Source of the DNA: Nocardia nova SH22a
GTDB lineage: Bacteria > Actinomycetota > Actinomycetes > Mycobacteriales > Mycobacteriaceae
Assembly (NCBI RefSeq): GCF_000523235.1
Contig: NZ_CP006850.1
Coordinates: 3,844,001 to 3,908,000, forward strand
Direction of reading: 5' to 3'
DNA: 64,000 bases
Under the pieces are notes generated by a model, which saw only the letters and a program-made list of their open reading frames with translations, made no database searches and was not told the DNA's origin. Position 1 is the first letter of the stretch. Every line of letters starts with the position of its first letter. Of this stretch, positions 18,934 through 27,421 are shown in pieces. The position numbers and the translations under genes were made by a program.

Positions 18934-19839
18934 ATGAAGTTCGCTTACAGGGTGGAGAGCCTCGTCAAACGGTATCCAGGGCAAGCAGCGCCCGCCGTCG
19001 ATGGGATGACGTTCGAAATTCGGGAGGGGGAAATATTCGGCATGCTCGGAGACAACGGCGCAGGAAAGACAACCCTGGTGCGCCAGCTCGCGGGGCTCCT
19101 GCAGCCCACAAGCGGCCGAGTCGAATTGTTCGGTCGAGATGTCACCCGTGATCCCCGTTTCATCTCGACAGTCATCGGCTACATGCCGCAGAGCAGCGCG
19201 GCTTTGAATCGCCTGACGGTCCGCGAAGCGATCTATTTTGCTGCTCACCTGCGCGGTCTATCCCGTATGGACGCACGACGCGAATGCGATGAACTACTCG
19301 AGCTCTGGCGCCTCGGCCCCATTGGGGGTCAGGTCTGTTCGCGGCTGTCGGGTGGCCAACGGCGATTGCTCCAATTGGCCGTCGCCATGTCGGGACATGC
19401 ACCGGTACTCATACTCGACGAGCCGACCAACGACCTCGATCCACTCAACAAAAGGCATGTGTGGGAGGTTCTCTCCGACTGGAACGTCCGGCTAGGAACC
19501 ACTATCGTGCTCGTTACCCACGACGCGGTTGAAGCGGAGAAAGTGATCCAGCGGGTCGGCATCGTGCAACGGGGAAGCTTCACCGCACTGGGGACGCCCG
19601 CGCAGCTGAAATCCGAGATCGCTCAGAAACTGCGCGTAGAGGTGCGATTCGAGCCAACCAATCCACCCAGCCTACCCTGTGATATTGCGCCGCAGGAGAA
19701 GGAAGACGGCTACTGGCTGTTCATGCTTGACAGGGACGATGCCACGATGCTGCTGGCCCACATGGAGTTTCACAAAGTGTCTGATCTCCGCCTCAATTCG
19801 ACAACTCTCGAGGATCTGTACATCCACTATGCGTCCTGA
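18934..19839 (+). CDS. ABC transporter ATP-binding protein, TunI-like
   Basis: 301 residues. Walker A is GDNGAGKTT, the Q-loop region is IGYMPQSS, the signature is SGGQRR, Walker B is LILDEPTNDLDP, and the H-loop is LVTHD. About 80 further residues at the C-terminus resemble the regulatory tail of drug-exporter ATPases of the ABC-2 (DrrA/CcmA) group. It overlaps the permease gene by 11 bp. It probably powers export of the cluster product and gives immunity. Confidence 0.88.
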   Translation: MKFAYRVESLVKRYPGQAAPAVDGMTFEIREGEIFGMLGDNGAGKTTLVRQLAGLLQPTSGRVELFGRDVTRDPRFISTVIGYMPQSSAALNRLTVREAIYFAAHLRGLSRMDARRECDELLELWRLGPIGGQVCSRLSGGQRRLLQLAVAMSGHAPVLILDEPTNDLDPLNKRHVWEVLSDWNVRLGTTIVLVTHDAVEAEKVIQRVGIVQRGSFTALGTPAQLKSEIAQKLRVEVRFEPTNPPSLPCDIAPQEKEDGYWLFMLDRDDATMLLAHMEFHKVSDLRLNSTTLEDLYIHYAS

Positions 19840-20587
19840 ACTGAAACAGCCCCCTCTACGCGTACAGCTGATGGACCTCCTATTGATTCAGCTCTCCAAC
19901 TTCCGCTGGTCGTGGCGGAGCATGGTCGTGACCGGGACGCTCACCCCGGTGCTGATCGTGGCTTCCTTCGGTGCGGTAGCCGGGCGGGACAGCGTGAGCC
20001 TCAGTTACGTCCTGTGTGGCAGCATCGTATTGTCGTTGATGTTCCAGAATCAGAACAATGTGGCCAACAATTTTGCGTACATGAAGGAAATGGGAACCCT
20101 TGACTTCTTCGCGACGCTGCCGCTGCACCGTTCTGTAGTGATCGTCGCGACTGTGTTGTCGTTCTTTCTGCTGTCTATTCCGGCCCTAGTTGTGACAGCG
20201 GTGGCGGGCATCCTACTACTCGGGGTCAACGTCGATGCCAGCCCGTATGCCGCGGTAGTGATTCCGTTGTGTGTGCTGCCTTTGGCCGGCATAGGCGCGT
20301 TGATCGGCATCCTGGCCAGATCGACGGAGGAGGCGGGCTCGGCGAGCCTGCTAGTGACTCTGGTGCTGCTCTTCTGCGGGCCGGTGATGCTGCCGCCGGA
20401 TCGACTGCCTGACTGGATCATGACCATCAGCTTCGTAAGCCCGACCACTTACGGCGCATCCGCGATCCGACAGGTCCTTGTAGGGCCGGTGACCGACAAG
20501 CTTTGGATTGACGCCGGAGTATTGGTGCTGGTGTCCTTCCTCACCCTGTGGCTCGCCGGGCACAAATTGCCATGGCGCGAGCGATAG
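19829..20587 (+). CDS. ABC-2 type permease, TunJ-like
   Basis: 252 residues with six hydrophobic segments. It is the membrane partner of the preceding ATPase, with which it is translationally coupled by an 11-bp overlap. It matches the ABC-2 drug-exporter type (DrrB/NodJ layout), including the central loop NVANNFAYMKEMGTLDFFATLPLHRSVV. Likely exporter of the island product. Confidence 0.85.
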   Translation: MRPELKQPPLRVQLMDLLLIQLSNFRWSWRSMVVTGTLTPVLIVASFGAVAGRDSVSLSYVLCGSIVLSLMFQNQNNVANNFAYMKEMGTLDFFATLPLHRSVVIVATVLSFFLLSIPALVVTAVAGILLLGVNVDASPYAAVVIPLCVLPLAGIGALIGILARSTEEAGSASLLVTLVLLFCGPVMLPPDRLPDWIMTISFVSPTTYGASAIRQVLVGPVTDKLWIDAGVLVLVSFLTLWLAGHKLPWRER

Positions 20588-20754
20588 CCGAGGACGGTTG
20601 TGTTGCCATAACTCCTGCCATAGCCTCGGACGTCTACAGAACCTTGCCAGCGCTGGCGGCGTTCGACATTCAGGGCGCAGAAACCGGGGTTTCTGTGCTA
20701 CCGCACCGCGACAGCGCGACCCCCAACACGAAGGTCGACGCCGCCGCGCGTTGA
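20572..20754 (+). CDS. Small ORF of uncertain status, possible regulator remnant
   Basis: A 60-residue frame starts inside the end of the permease gene (MARAIAEDGCVAITPAIASDVY...). The run VAITPAIASDVYRTLPALAAFDI ... VSVLPHRDSATP loosely recalls the C-terminal end of a LysR-type effector domain, so this may be a decayed tail rather than a real gene. No ribosome site. Listed because it fills the 265-bp gap before the AraC gene. Confidence 0.25.
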   Translation: MARAIAEDGCVAITPAIASDVYRTLPALAAFDIQGAETGVSVLPHRDSATPNTKVDAAAR

Positions 20755-20852
20755 GTTGCTCCGGCCGAACTCCACCCGAGCACTGTCTCACCGCGGAGTA
20801 ACAGCGACTCGAATTCCTTGGGGTGGAGAGTTCACAGAATCTAGGGGGCCCT

Positions 20853-21830
20853 GTGGGCAGAGACGATCAGGCGGTGGGATTTTTAGGGGCCGCAGGACCG
20901 AGCGATACGGATGGTTCCGGAGATCGCCCATCGTTGCCGAGTCGCCCGCGGACGATCGAGGACAACGACCAGAGAGCTAACACCAACGCCACTGTCCGAG
21001 TGGTGGAGTTGGGTCGCGCCAGCGTGCACCACATCAGCTTCTATGCCACCAGCCCGGCAGTACATGTGCTCCCCTCACGGCCAGGGCACACCGCCATCGT
21101 TGTTGGCCGCCAAGGGCTGCTTGGGCTTGGTACATCGGCGCCCGACCACCACATCCTGGTGGGTCAAGGCGACCTCGTGGCCTGCGACAACACTCGTCCA
21201 TTAACGATGCAGCGATCGTCGCGCTCGGCCGGCGTTGTAATCCTGATCGTGCCGGTCCCGATGCGCCCGGACAAGCGACCTGCCCTCCTCATCAGAGCGG
21301 ACGCGGCCGGCAGCAATGTGGTCGAGCTGATGCGCGGGTTCCTCGACAGAATCCTCACGTCCGCCCCGATGTTTTCCGCGGCGCAGGCACGCCACATCGA
21401 AGCCGCGGCAATGAACCTGGCTGCGGCCCTGGCCGAAGGCCAGGGCTCGAGCGGGCAGACAACTAAGCCGGATACCCAACAAGACCAGCTTCTTGCGCAG
21501 GTACTCGGCTACATCGACGCCAAACTTTCCGACCCTGGCATGACATCGGGTCAGGTCGCGGCAGCGCACCACATTTCGGTTCGCCACCTGCAACGGCTAT
21601 TCAAGGCCGTAGACAGCACGCCGTCGGCTTGGATTCGACGGTGCAGGCTGGAGGCATGCCGCCGCGAACTGCGCGATCCGGCATTGCGGACTCTGTCGAT
21701 CCAAGAAGTCGGTGTGCGAAACGGCTTCCTGCTGGCCTCGGATTTCAGCAGAGCGTTCCGCGGGCAGTACGGGATGCCGCCAGGAAAGTTTCGTGACGAG
21801 TGGTACGAGCCGGACGCCGACCGCCAATGA
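20853..21830 (+). CDS. AraC-family transcriptional regulator
   Basis: About 325 residues from GTG 20853 (AGGGGGCCCT just before it); GTG 20823 is the alternative. The N-terminal part resembles the AraC-binding-like ligand domain (VRVVELGRASVHHISFYATSP). The C-terminal 100 residues have the double helix-turn-helix AraC pattern: SGQVAAAHHISVRHLQRLFKAV and SIQEVGVRNGFLLASDFSRAFRGQYGMPPGKFRD. It stands directly before the hydratase operon and probably controls it. Confidence 0.85.
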   Translation: MGRDDQAVGFLGAAGPSDTDGSGDRPSLPSRPRTIEDNDQRANTNATVRVVELGRASVHHISFYATSPAVHVLPSRPGHTAIVVGRQGLLGLGTSAPDHHILVGQGDLVACDNTRPLTMQRSSRSAGVVILIVPVPMRPDKRPALLIRADAAGSNVVELMRGFLDRILTSAPMFSAAQARHIEAAAMNLAAALAEGQGSSGQTTKPDTQQDQLLAQVLGYIDAKLSDPGMTSGQVAAAHHISVRHLQRLFKAVDSTPSAWIRRCRLEACRRELRDPALRTLSIQEVGVRNGFLLASDFSRAFRGQYGMPPGKFRDEWYEPDADRQ

Positions 21831-21944
21831 TTTGGTCGCATCACGCCAATGACACCAACCTCCGATAACGGCAGTATTAGCGTCACAGCGGCATAGGACG
21901 GCCGACTCGATACATTTGATCCGCTCCACTCCGAAGGAAGCGTG

Positions 21945-22790
21945 ATGGCTCGCCAACCACAACCGTCGACAGTCGAATTATTTCGCGCACTCGACGTCGA
22001 CGTAGATCTCACTGCGGATAATTTCGCTGCCGCAGAGCGCTTGTTCCGCGCTGGCCGCGCCGACGAGCGCGTGCGAACGACCGACATCGCGGAGTTGACA
22101 GCCGACAATCTCGACGATGCCTATCGAATCCAGCGCATCAACATCCGAAAAGAAATCAACGAGGGACGCTCGGTTGTCGGATACAAGGTCGGCCTCACGT
22201 CGGAAGCCATGCAGCAACAATTGCGCACCGCCGAGCCCGATTCCGGAATTCTCCTCGATCGCATGGTCCAGCCCAGCGGATGCACCGTAGACAAAGAGAC
22301 CCTGTTCAGTGGCCGAATAGAAGCCGAGTTCGCGGTCGAGCTGTCGCCGACTGCCAGACCGGACCAGTTGATCGACGAGGCCGGAATCCGAAGCAATATC
22401 TCCAGGACCATGCTCGCCCTCGAAGTTCTCGACACAAGATACGAAAGCTGGTTGATCAGCCTCTGGCACAGCATCGCGGACAACGCTTCATGCGCTATGG
22501 CAGTGGTCGGCACACCGACGGAAGAGGTTTGGGCCGAACAGTTGAAAGATCTCACCATCGACGTTTTTGTTGATGGGGAAAAGCGAGACAGCGGCAAAGG
22601 GTCAGCCGTCCTCGGCGACCCGATCAACTCGGTCGTATGGCTTGCGCGTCAGCTGAAACGTTCGGGGCTTTCGCTGCATCCCGGTGACATCGTTATCACC
22701 GGGTCGGTGCATGCGAGCATCGCTCTCGAAGGCGTCTCCGAGGTCGTAGCCCGTTCACACTCGCACGACGACGTTGTCGCGCGGTTTCGC
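21945..22790 (+). CDS. mhpD: 2-keto-4-pentenoate hydratase / oxalocrotonate decarboxylase family
   Basis: 281 residues. Family marks are YKVGLTSEAMQ, the SGRIEAEFAVEL metal-binding glutamates, and a C-terminal GDIVITGSVH. The enzyme adds water to 2-oxopent-4-enoate to give 4-hydroxy-2-oxovalerate; the family also contains decarboxylases, so the exact reaction is uncertain. ATG 21945 follows GAAGGAAG; a GTG precedes it directly. First gene of a tight operon with the aldehyde dehydrogenase and aldolase. No ring-cleavage dioxygenase is near, which argues against a plain aromatic degradation role. Confidence 0.85.
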
Positions 22791-22840
22791 TGACTGCGAC
22801 AGCCAATCGAAAAGTTCCAGCTCTATTGAGGGGTCAAGTG

Positions 22841-23713
22841 ATGACAATATTGCGCACTGCCATAGTCGGGGCCGGGCGAATCGGAATGGACATGCTGTAC
22901 CGTGTAGCAACCTCCGATTACCTCAGCATCGAACTGATTATCGGCCGCCCCGGAAGCAAAGGTCTGCATCTCGCGCACGAGGCCGGATACACGGTGTCCG
23001 ACAGAGGGCTTTCGGCGGAACTCGACCGAGGTGTCGAATTCGACGTAATTTTCGATGCCTCCGATGCCGCCGCGCACGTCGATCATTGGAAGCGTGCCAG
23101 CAGCACGGGCGCTCTGGTTGTCGATCTCACCCCGAGCCATATCGGAACCCCGATCGTACCCGTTGTCAATATCGACGATGTTCGGCACAACCGTAATGTC
23201 AATCTGGTCAGCTGTGCCGGTCAAGCCTCGATCCCGATCGTGAGCAGAATGGTGCGGGAGCTCGCTCCATCCTATGTAGAGATCGCCGCGACTGCGGCAG
23301 CGGTCACTATCGGACCCGCTACTCGGCGCAATATCAATCCGTTTATCGAGAATACGGCAACGGCGATCCGCGAAATCTCGGGACTGTCGAATATTAAGTT
23401 CATGGCTGGAGGGACGCCTGCGACGCCGGAGCCCGACTTCAGGGTGAGCATCGCGATGGCAGGCGCGGCGCGGCAAGTCCCGCGTCCGGTACTGGAGGAA
23501 ATCGTCCATTCGATACAGGACGATGTATCGCGATACTCACCCGGCTACAGCGCATACGTGATCGAGCATTCCGACACGTTCACAAATGTCATGGTCACAG
23601 TCACGGCCCACGCACCCATGATCCCCTCATACGCCGGCAATCTGGAGATCATCAACAGCGCCGCCGTCGAAGTGGTTCGGCGTTACGCCGACATGAGCGC
23701 GCAGGTAGCATGA
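22841..23713 (+). CDS. mhpF: CoA-acylating acetaldehyde dehydrogenase
   Basis: 290 residues. The NAD-binding motif GAGRIG is at residues 10-15 and the catalytic cysteine is in SCAGQA (C125), as in MhpF/DmpF. It converts acetaldehyde, NAD and CoA into acetyl-CoA reversibly and usually works in a complex that channels acetaldehyde from the aldolase encoded next door. ATG 22841 follows GAGGGG with 7 bp spacing. It overlaps the aldolase start by 4 bp. Confidence 0.9.
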   Translation: MTILRTAIVGAGRIGMDMLYRVATSDYLSIELIIGRPGSKGLHLAHEAGYTVSDRGLSAELDRGVEFDVIFDASDAAAHVDHWKRASSTGALVVDLTPSHIGTPIVPVVNIDDVRHNRNVNLVSCAGQASIPIVSRMVRELAPSYVEIAATAAAVTIGPATRRNINPFIENTATAIREISGLSNIKFMAGGTPATPEPDFRVSIAMAGAARQVPRPVLEEIVHSIQDDVSRYSPGYSAYVIEHSDTFTNVMVTVTAHAPMIPSYAGNLEIINSAAVEVVRRYADMSAQVA

Positions 23714-24783
23714 TGGCCGGGACAGAAGGCGCCCAGTCCAACAAGCCAGCGGTGACGATCTATGACGTCACCCTGCGCGACGGTCAGCATGCGGTCGATC
23801 ACCAGCTCGATGTCGACCAGATCGCCCACTACGCTGAGGTCGCAAAGAGCGCCGGAATACCGATAATCGAGGTGGGCCACGGAAATGGCCTCGGTGCATC
23901 GTCATTGCATCTCGGACAAGCACGTCTGGACGACCTGCTCATGCTGGAGACAGCCCGCGAGGCCGCGCCGGACGCGCGCCTGGCTGCCTTCCTCTGTCCG
24001 GGAATGGGCACATTCACCGACATCGACGGCGCACGCTCGCGCGGCGCGGACATTCTGCGAATTGGTGTTCATGCCACCGGTGCCGACTTCTGCGAGTCCT
24101 ACGTTGACAAGGCGCTGCGAGCTGGACTGGAGTGCCATGCGGTCTTGATGATGAGTCACATGGCCAGCACGGACGAGTTGGTGGCCAACGCGGCGCTGTT
24201 ATCTGAGTATGGGTGCACGACAGTCGGAATGATGGACAGCGCCGGCCACTACATGCCCGAAGAGGTAGGTCAGCGTATTGCGGCGATGAGGCAGGCGATA
24301 CCGGGCGATCTTTCGTTTCATGCGCACAACAACCTGGGCTTGGCGACCGCCAACGTTCTTGCTGCCGTCGATGCGGGCGCCACAGTGATCGACGCCAGTT
24401 CCAGAGGATTTGGTGCAGGTGCAGGCAACGCGCAGCTCGAAGTGGTCTGCGCCTTGATGGACCGCCTCGGCATCTACACCGGCGTGAGCCTAGACGGCTG
24501 CCTGCAAACATCGGAGCTCGCTGCCGCCGAACTGATACAAACACCGCCACTCGTCGACGCGGTGAGCCTTGTCAGCGGCTTGGCCGGCGTCTTCTCTGGG
24601 TTCAAGAGAAAGGTCCTCGCGGCTGCATCCGAATACGGCGTAAGCCCGTGGGACATCTTCTTCGAGCTGGGGCGAATGCAGGCCATCGCCGGCCAGGAGG
24701 ACCTCATCCCCATAGCGGCGAAACATCTGGCCGCACAGCCAAACACGCACACTCAACCGAGGAGGCAGTATGCCATCCGCTGA
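23710..24783 (+). CDS. mhpE: 4-hydroxy-2-oxovalerate aldolase
   Basis: 357 residues of the HMGL-like TIM-barrel family. TLRDGQH (21-27) supplies the catalytic arginine, aspartate and histidine, and HAHNN the metal-binding histidines. It splits 4-hydroxy-2-oxovalerate into pyruvate and acetaldehyde, reversibly. The C-terminal region corresponds to the dehydrogenase-contact domain. Overlaps both neighbours (4 bp and 14 bp), so the three enzymes are surely co-translated. In a biosynthetic setting the reverse direction would build a C5 hydroxy-keto acid. Confidence 0.9.
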   Translation: MMAGTEGAQSNKPAVTIYDVTLRDGQHAVDHQLDVDQIAHYAEVAKSAGIPIIEVGHGNGLGASSLHLGQARLDDLLMLETAREAAPDARLAAFLCPGMGTFTDIDGARSRGADILRIGVHATGADFCESYVDKALRAGLECHAVLMMSHMASTDELVANAALLSEYGCTTVGMMDSAGHYMPEEVGQRIAAMRQAIPGDLSFHAHNNLGLATANVLAAVDAGATVIDASSRGFGAGAGNAQLEVVCALMDRLGIYTGVSLDGCLQTSELAAAELIQTPPLVDAVSLVSGLAGVFSGFKRKVLAAASEYGVSPWDIFFELGRMQAIAGQEDLIPIAAKHLAAQPNTHTQPRRQYAIR

Positions 24784-25633
24784 CGCTCCGGCGACTGGAC
24801 GCCCCCGTCGCAGCGCACTGGTCACACCGGCGTTACGACCTGATCGATACCTGAATGCATTGACCTGCGGTGCCGCAGTCGGCATCGTGGATCTTGAGGA
24901 TTCGGTTGCCGAGGACAAAAAGCGCGACGCCCGCAGCATGGCCGCCGAGTTCTTCTCGATGTCCGCGGATACCGAGACACTGCGAGGCATCCGGATCAAC
25001 GCGCTGACCACCGAGCACGGACTGTACGACCTACTCGCGCTCACCGAATGGTCCGCGAAACCCGCCAGCATCCTCGTGCCGAAGGCGGAATCACCGCGCG
25101 ACTTCGACATCGTCGCAGAGGTCGTTGACGAACCCGGCTACCAACCGCTTCTGTACGCGCTTGTCGAGACGCCGCGGGCGATCGACGAGGTACAGGCAAT
25201 AGCCGCTCACCCGCGGGTAGCCGGACTCTCCTTCGGCGCAGCCGATTACGCTTTGCTGATCGGTGCCACGAGGGATTCGCTGTCACTAATCTCCGCGCGG
25301 CAAGCGATCGTCAATGCGGCACGTAGGTACGGAAAAATGGCAGTGGACTCTCCCTTCTTCGAATTAGAGGAGGTGGAATCCCTGGTTCGTGAGGCGAACG
25401 AGGCGAAGTCGTTCGGATTCCATGGCAAAGGTGCCGTGCACCCGAGCCAGGTGGCGATCATCGATGCCTGCTTCTCGCCCACGGCAGAAGAAATCGCGTT
25501 CGCGTATGACGTCGTAGAAAGTAGCTCGCGCAATTCGGGCATCGCGCGAATCAACGGCAGAATGGTCGGTGCGCCGATCGCCCAGGCGGCTCGAAATACC
25601 ATCGAAGAGTACGAAGGGGGCGGACATGTCTGA
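24770..25633 (+). CDS. CitE-like HpcH/HpaI-family lyase
   Basis: 287 residues. ALVTPALRPDRYLNAL, GIVDLEDSV (metal-binding Asp/Glu), LVPKAESPRD, LVETPRAIDEV, LSFGAADY and GFHGKGAVHPSQV are the usual CitE/malyl-CoA lyase motifs. Such enzymes break or form a C-C bond between an acyl-CoA enolate and a keto acid (citramalyl-, malyl- or methylmalyl-CoA type). GGAGG lies 5 bp before the ATG. It overlaps the MaoC-like gene, and CitE/MaoC pairs are known in methylaspartate-type pathways. The substrate here is unknown. Confidence 0.85.
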   Translation: MPSADAPATGRPRRSALVTPALRPDRYLNALTCGAAVGIVDLEDSVAEDKKRDARSMAAEFFSMSADTETLRGIRINALTTEHGLYDLLALTEWSAKPASILVPKAESPRDFDIVAEVVDEPGYQPLLYALVETPRAIDEVQAIAAHPRVAGLSFGAADYALLIGATRDSLSLISARQAIVNAARRYGKMAVDSPFFELEEVESLVREANEAKSFGFHGKGAVHPSQVAIIDACFSPTAEEIAFAYDVVESSSRNSGIARINGRMVGAPIAQAARNTIEEYEGGGHV

Positions 25634-26168
25634 GGTGGCCCAGGAGAGCGGGGCGCTACACGGATACCGCATGCTGTCGTCCGGAGCTTATCGTGAGGTT
25701 GTCGGATTGGATTTCGGCGATCTCGCCGAGGGGCTCACCGTCGAGCACCGCCCCGGTCGTACTGTCACCGAATACGACGACATGCTGTTCTGTGCCCTGA
25801 CCGGGAATGTTGCTCCCATCCATACCGACTACAAATTTGCCGAGAAGACTCGATGGAAGCGGCCTCTCGTGTGTGGATCCGTGACGTTGGGCATTGCCGT
25901 CGGCATGACCACCCGCACGTTCAGCGGAATGACCATCGCCAATTTGACTTTGGCCAATGCGAAGTTCTCGCATCCGGTATTCGCGGGCGATACCCTGTAC
26001 GCTGCCAGCACAGTCAACGAACTCCGGCTCAGTGATTCTGTGCCGAATTTGGGGATCGTGTCCATTACGACAGTCGGGTATGTCGATGCCCACGAAGTCC
26101 TGAGCTTTGACCGATCTTTCATGTTGCCGGTGAATTCCGAGGCTGAGCGAGACGATCTCGGCTACTGA
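25626..26168 (+). CDS. MaoC-like (R)-hydratase/dehydratase
   Basis: 180 residues, single hot-dog domain. The hydratase-2 motif is ALTGNVAPIHTDYKFAEKTRW, with catalytic D and H in the NxxPxHxD segment, followed by PLVCGSVTLGIAVG. Enzymes of this group add or remove water on acyl-CoA thioesters. It overlaps the CitE-like gene by 8 bp, so the two probably act in sequence on one acyl-CoA. Confidence 0.85.
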   Translation: MSEVAQESGALHGYRMLSSGAYREVVGLDFGDLAEGLTVEHRPGRTVTEYDDMLFCALTGNVAPIHTDYKFAEKTRWKRPLVCGSVTLGIAVGMTTRTFSGMTIANLTLANAKFSHPVFAGDTLYAASTVNELRLSDSVPNLGIVSITTVGYVDAHEVLSFDRSFMLPVNSEAERDDLGY

Positions 26169-26191
26169 TAGTCCTGGGGAATGGGGTACAG

Positions 26192-27370
26192 ATGGCGACC
26201 GATATCACCGTCACCGTCGCTTCGGCGAAACAGTGGAGCGAATTTGTAGACCTGGCGAAACGAAGTTACGGACAGGACATCAAGGACGCCGAGCAGCTGA
26301 GAGAGGTGGCCGACTGTCGAGTAGCGGTTCGATCGGGCACGGTTATCGCCGGCGGCGTCGGTCTCACCGCAGAACAGTTCTTCGGTGGTCAGGAGGTTCG
26401 CAGCGGACTGCTCGCCGGCGGTTGTATCGCCCCCGAGGAGCGGGGCAGCAGGCTGGCTGGTCAACTCCTGCTCGGTCGGATCGGGCCACTCATCGACGAC
26501 GGTGCGGTCCTCGTTAGCGCTTGGACGACCTCGAACGAATACGGCCGTAAGCTCGGCTGGCAGGCGCCGTGTCCGGTCTACTCCTGGAGGGTTCGGGCAG
26601 ATGACCTGCGACGGGCATTCTCTGGCAGCGCGTACCAGGTGAACTTCGGGATCAGCGCCGAAGGCGAGACGCTGATCGGTGAGGTGTGCCGACGATGGAA
26701 CGGTGCGATCAGACGACCGCCATGGTGGACCGAGTGGAAGATCCGTCAGATGGGACTCGACGTGTACGAGTTCCGTGATGACTCGGGCATCGTAAGCGGT
26801 GTCACAACGGTCTCAGGAGTATCCAAGGAGCCGGTCCGGGAACTGCGCGTGCATGACTTCATCGCTGGAGATGCGGCGGTGGCAGCCACCATGTTCAACT
26901 TCTTGAGCCGGTACAACAGCCTGGCGGAATGGGTGGGGTTTCGGCGCGCTAGTTTGCCGCCTGCTCCTTTGCTCCTACACAACTTGAGCCGGGTTCGCGC
27001 CGAAGCTCAGGCGCATCATCCGTGGATGTTGCGGATCCTCAACGTCGAGGGGGCGCTACAGCAGCGAGGCTGGCGTGAGATGGAGGAACAGGAGTTCACC
27101 ATGGCGCTGGTGGACAATTTCACGGGCGAAACAAGTAGATATGACATAGAGGTGCGTAAAGGTGCCGCAGATGTGTCGAAGTCGACACGCGACCCTGACT
27201 TCACCTTGGACATGTGCCAATTGGCCTCGTGGTACGCGGGCGGATATCGATCTGCGGAATCTGCAAGGCTTGATGGAATTTCTTGCCACTCGTCTGCGCC
27301 CAGCCGAGCGCTCGATGATTTCGTAGCGTTGACGAACGCGCACGAGGTGTGGCTGCCCGAGCAATTCTGA
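26192..27370 (+). CDS. Eis-like GNAT acyltransferase
   Basis: 392 residues. The layout follows Eis: N-terminal GNAT (GGVGLTAEQFFGGQEVRSGLLAGGCIAPEERGSRLAGQLLL, the acyl-CoA loop), second GNAT-like domain, SCP2-like C-terminal domain, and a protein end in phenylalanine (WLPEQF), whose terminal carboxylate is the catalytic base in Eis. Eis proteins acylate amines from acyl-CoA. Placed between the acyl-CoA cassette and the nucleoside core, it could be the N-acyltransferase that replaces TunC, or a self-resistance enzyme. Base use is like its neighbours. Confidence 0.82.
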   Translation: MATDITVTVASAKQWSEFVDLAKRSYGQDIKDAEQLREVADCRVAVRSGTVIAGGVGLTAEQFFGGQEVRSGLLAGGCIAPEERGSRLAGQLLLGRIGPLIDDGAVLVSAWTTSNEYGRKLGWQAPCPVYSWRVRADDLRRAFSGSAYQVNFGISAEGETLIGEVCRRWNGAIRRPPWWTEWKIRQMGLDVYEFRDDSGIVSGVTTVSGVSKEPVRELRVHDFIAGDAAVAATMFNFLSRYNSLAEWVGFRRASLPPAPLLLHNLSRVRAEAQAHHPWMLRILNVEGALQQRGWREMEEQEFTMALVDNFTGETSRYDIEVRKGAADVSKSTRDPDFTLDMCQLASWYAGGYRSAESARLDGISCHSSAPSRALDDFVALTNAHEVWLPEQF

Positions 27371-27421
27371 CCATCAATTCCTGGCGGGCGGGCGGGCCAC
27401 GACGGAGGGGTAGGAATTAGG

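Noticed and set aside
21945..26168. Plain meta-cleavage (aromatic degradation) operon
   Set aside because: The lower-pathway enzymes are present but no ring-cleavage dioxygenase, hydrolase or hydroxylase is near, and the genes run directly into a nucleoside operon.
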